DNA of 64,000 nt. It comes from Pollutiaquabacter aromativorans (GTDB lineage: Bacteria; Bacteroidota; Bacteroidia; AKYH767-A; 2013-40CM-41-45). The number at the start of each line of letters is the position of its first letter. Positions within the stretch are counted from its first letter, which is position 1. The notes under the pieces were generated by a model. It was not told the DNA's origin. It searched no databases and was given only the letters and a program-made list of their open reading frames with translations. The stretch spans positions 434,001-498,000 of the forward strand of contig CP185379.1 of assembly GCA_049177215.1 (NCBI GenBank), given 5' to 3'. A program made the position numbers and the translations under genes. Of this stretch, positions 63,564 to 64,000 are shown one piece after another.

Positions 63564-64000
63564 ATGAACGAGCTATTGGCCATCATGAAGCAGGAGCTGC
63601 TCCTAACGGGCACGCTGCTGTTGGTACTGGTGCTGAAACTGGCCGGAATGCCGTCGTCCAACAACAAGTGGAACGGCTGGATGCAGTTTTTACTCTTGGC
63701 AAACCTTATCGGAGGCTGGATCGGGAATGTTTCCGGCAACCTGTTCGGCGACATGTATGTCACCGATCCCTCGCTGGTTTTGCAGAAGAACTTGCTCTTG
63801 CTCGCTACGTTGGTGATCGTTTCCCTCTCAACCACCTGGTTGGAGCGCCACCGTCACTTACCGGAATTTTATCTCTTGTTGTTGTCGACTCTTTTGGGCA
63901 TGTTCTGGATGATCTCCAGCCGGAACCTGTTGATGTTTTATCTGTCGCTCGAATTGGCAACGATTCCGCTGGCGGCTATGGTGAATTTCGATCTGGGTAA
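63564..64000 (+). CDS. nuoN: NADH-quinone oxidoreductase subunit N, N-terminal part
   Basis: The frame opens at ATG 63564 (MNELLAIMKQELLLTGTLLL) and stays open to the right edge, giving 145 residues. It has the helices and loop expected of NuoN, with FYLLLLSTLLGMFWMISSRN and the conserved FYLSLELATIPLAAM containing the functional Glu. It completes the ABCDHIJKLMN order. The remainder is outside the window. Confidence 0.92.
   Translation, partial: MNELLAIMKQELLLTGTLLLVLVLKLAGMPSSNNKWNGWMQFLLLANLIGGWIGNVSGNLFGDMYVTDPSLVLQKNLLLLATLVIVSLSTTWLERHRHLPEFYLLLLSTLLGMFWMISSRNLLMFYLSLELATIPLAAMVNFDLG

Overview
The window comes from a Bacteroidota chromosome. Five predicted secreted proteins end in type IX secretion (T9SS type A) sorting domains. 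Several promoters fit the Bacteroidota pattern TTTG, about 19 nt, then TAnnTTTG. Start codons mostly lack a strong Shine-Dalgarno sequence. Lipid A genes (lpxH, lpxK) and beta-barrel proteins indicate a Gram-negative envelope. The class cannot be settled from sequence alone.

Layout. 1-16 kb: a partial GIY-YIG gene, tRNA-Asp, several T9SS exoproteins, a CotH/lamin-tail protein, lpxH coupled to an M1 peptidase with a C-terminal barrel-like region, a TlpA-type thioredoxin, an LTA-synthase-like sulfatase and lpxK. 16-28 kb: Nif3-like and zinc-ribbon proteins, a TPR protein, a FadL-like porin, a Trp/Tyr/Gly-rich lipoprotein, proS, tRNA-Glu and a COG1373 ATPase behind three palindromes. 28-31 kb: a frameshifted T9SS protein and a cold-shock gene. 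31-36.8 kb: a molybdenum-cofactor operon (TSUP transporter, moeA, moaD, moeB-like, moaE, moaC-mog fusion, moaA). 36.8-50 kb: purine catabolism (guaD, xdhC, xdhA, xdhB, puuD, allB, alc, uraD, uraH, a DUF5808-like protein, a DUF6986-like protein). 50-54 kb: a giant Ig-repeat T9SS protein. 54.4-64 kb: an 11-subunit complex I operon, nuoABCDHIJKLMN, without nuoEFG; nuoN runs off the edge.

The genes fit together. The Moco operon supplies the cofactor of xanthine dehydrogenase, XdhC matures that enzyme, and the minus-strand operon then carries guanine and xanthine through urate, 5-hydroxyisourate, OHCU and allantoin to allantoate and ureidoglycolate.

The most unusual content is non-coding. At least seven gaps are filled by degenerate tandem arrays with a strict 7-bp period (one more has an 8-bp period). 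The word changes along an array while the 7-bp phase is kept. Four arrays in the nuo operon share a modular plan: in most, a GAATAGY/GAACAGT block, then a 28-bp (four-heptad) hairpin core, then an AACNCGA block ending within about 1-6 nt of the next start codon. A related inverted core lies after proS. A four-helix-bundle (23S-IVP/S23) gene sits between arrays of one word family in opposite orientations, and the stop codons of both neighbouring genes lie inside the arrays.
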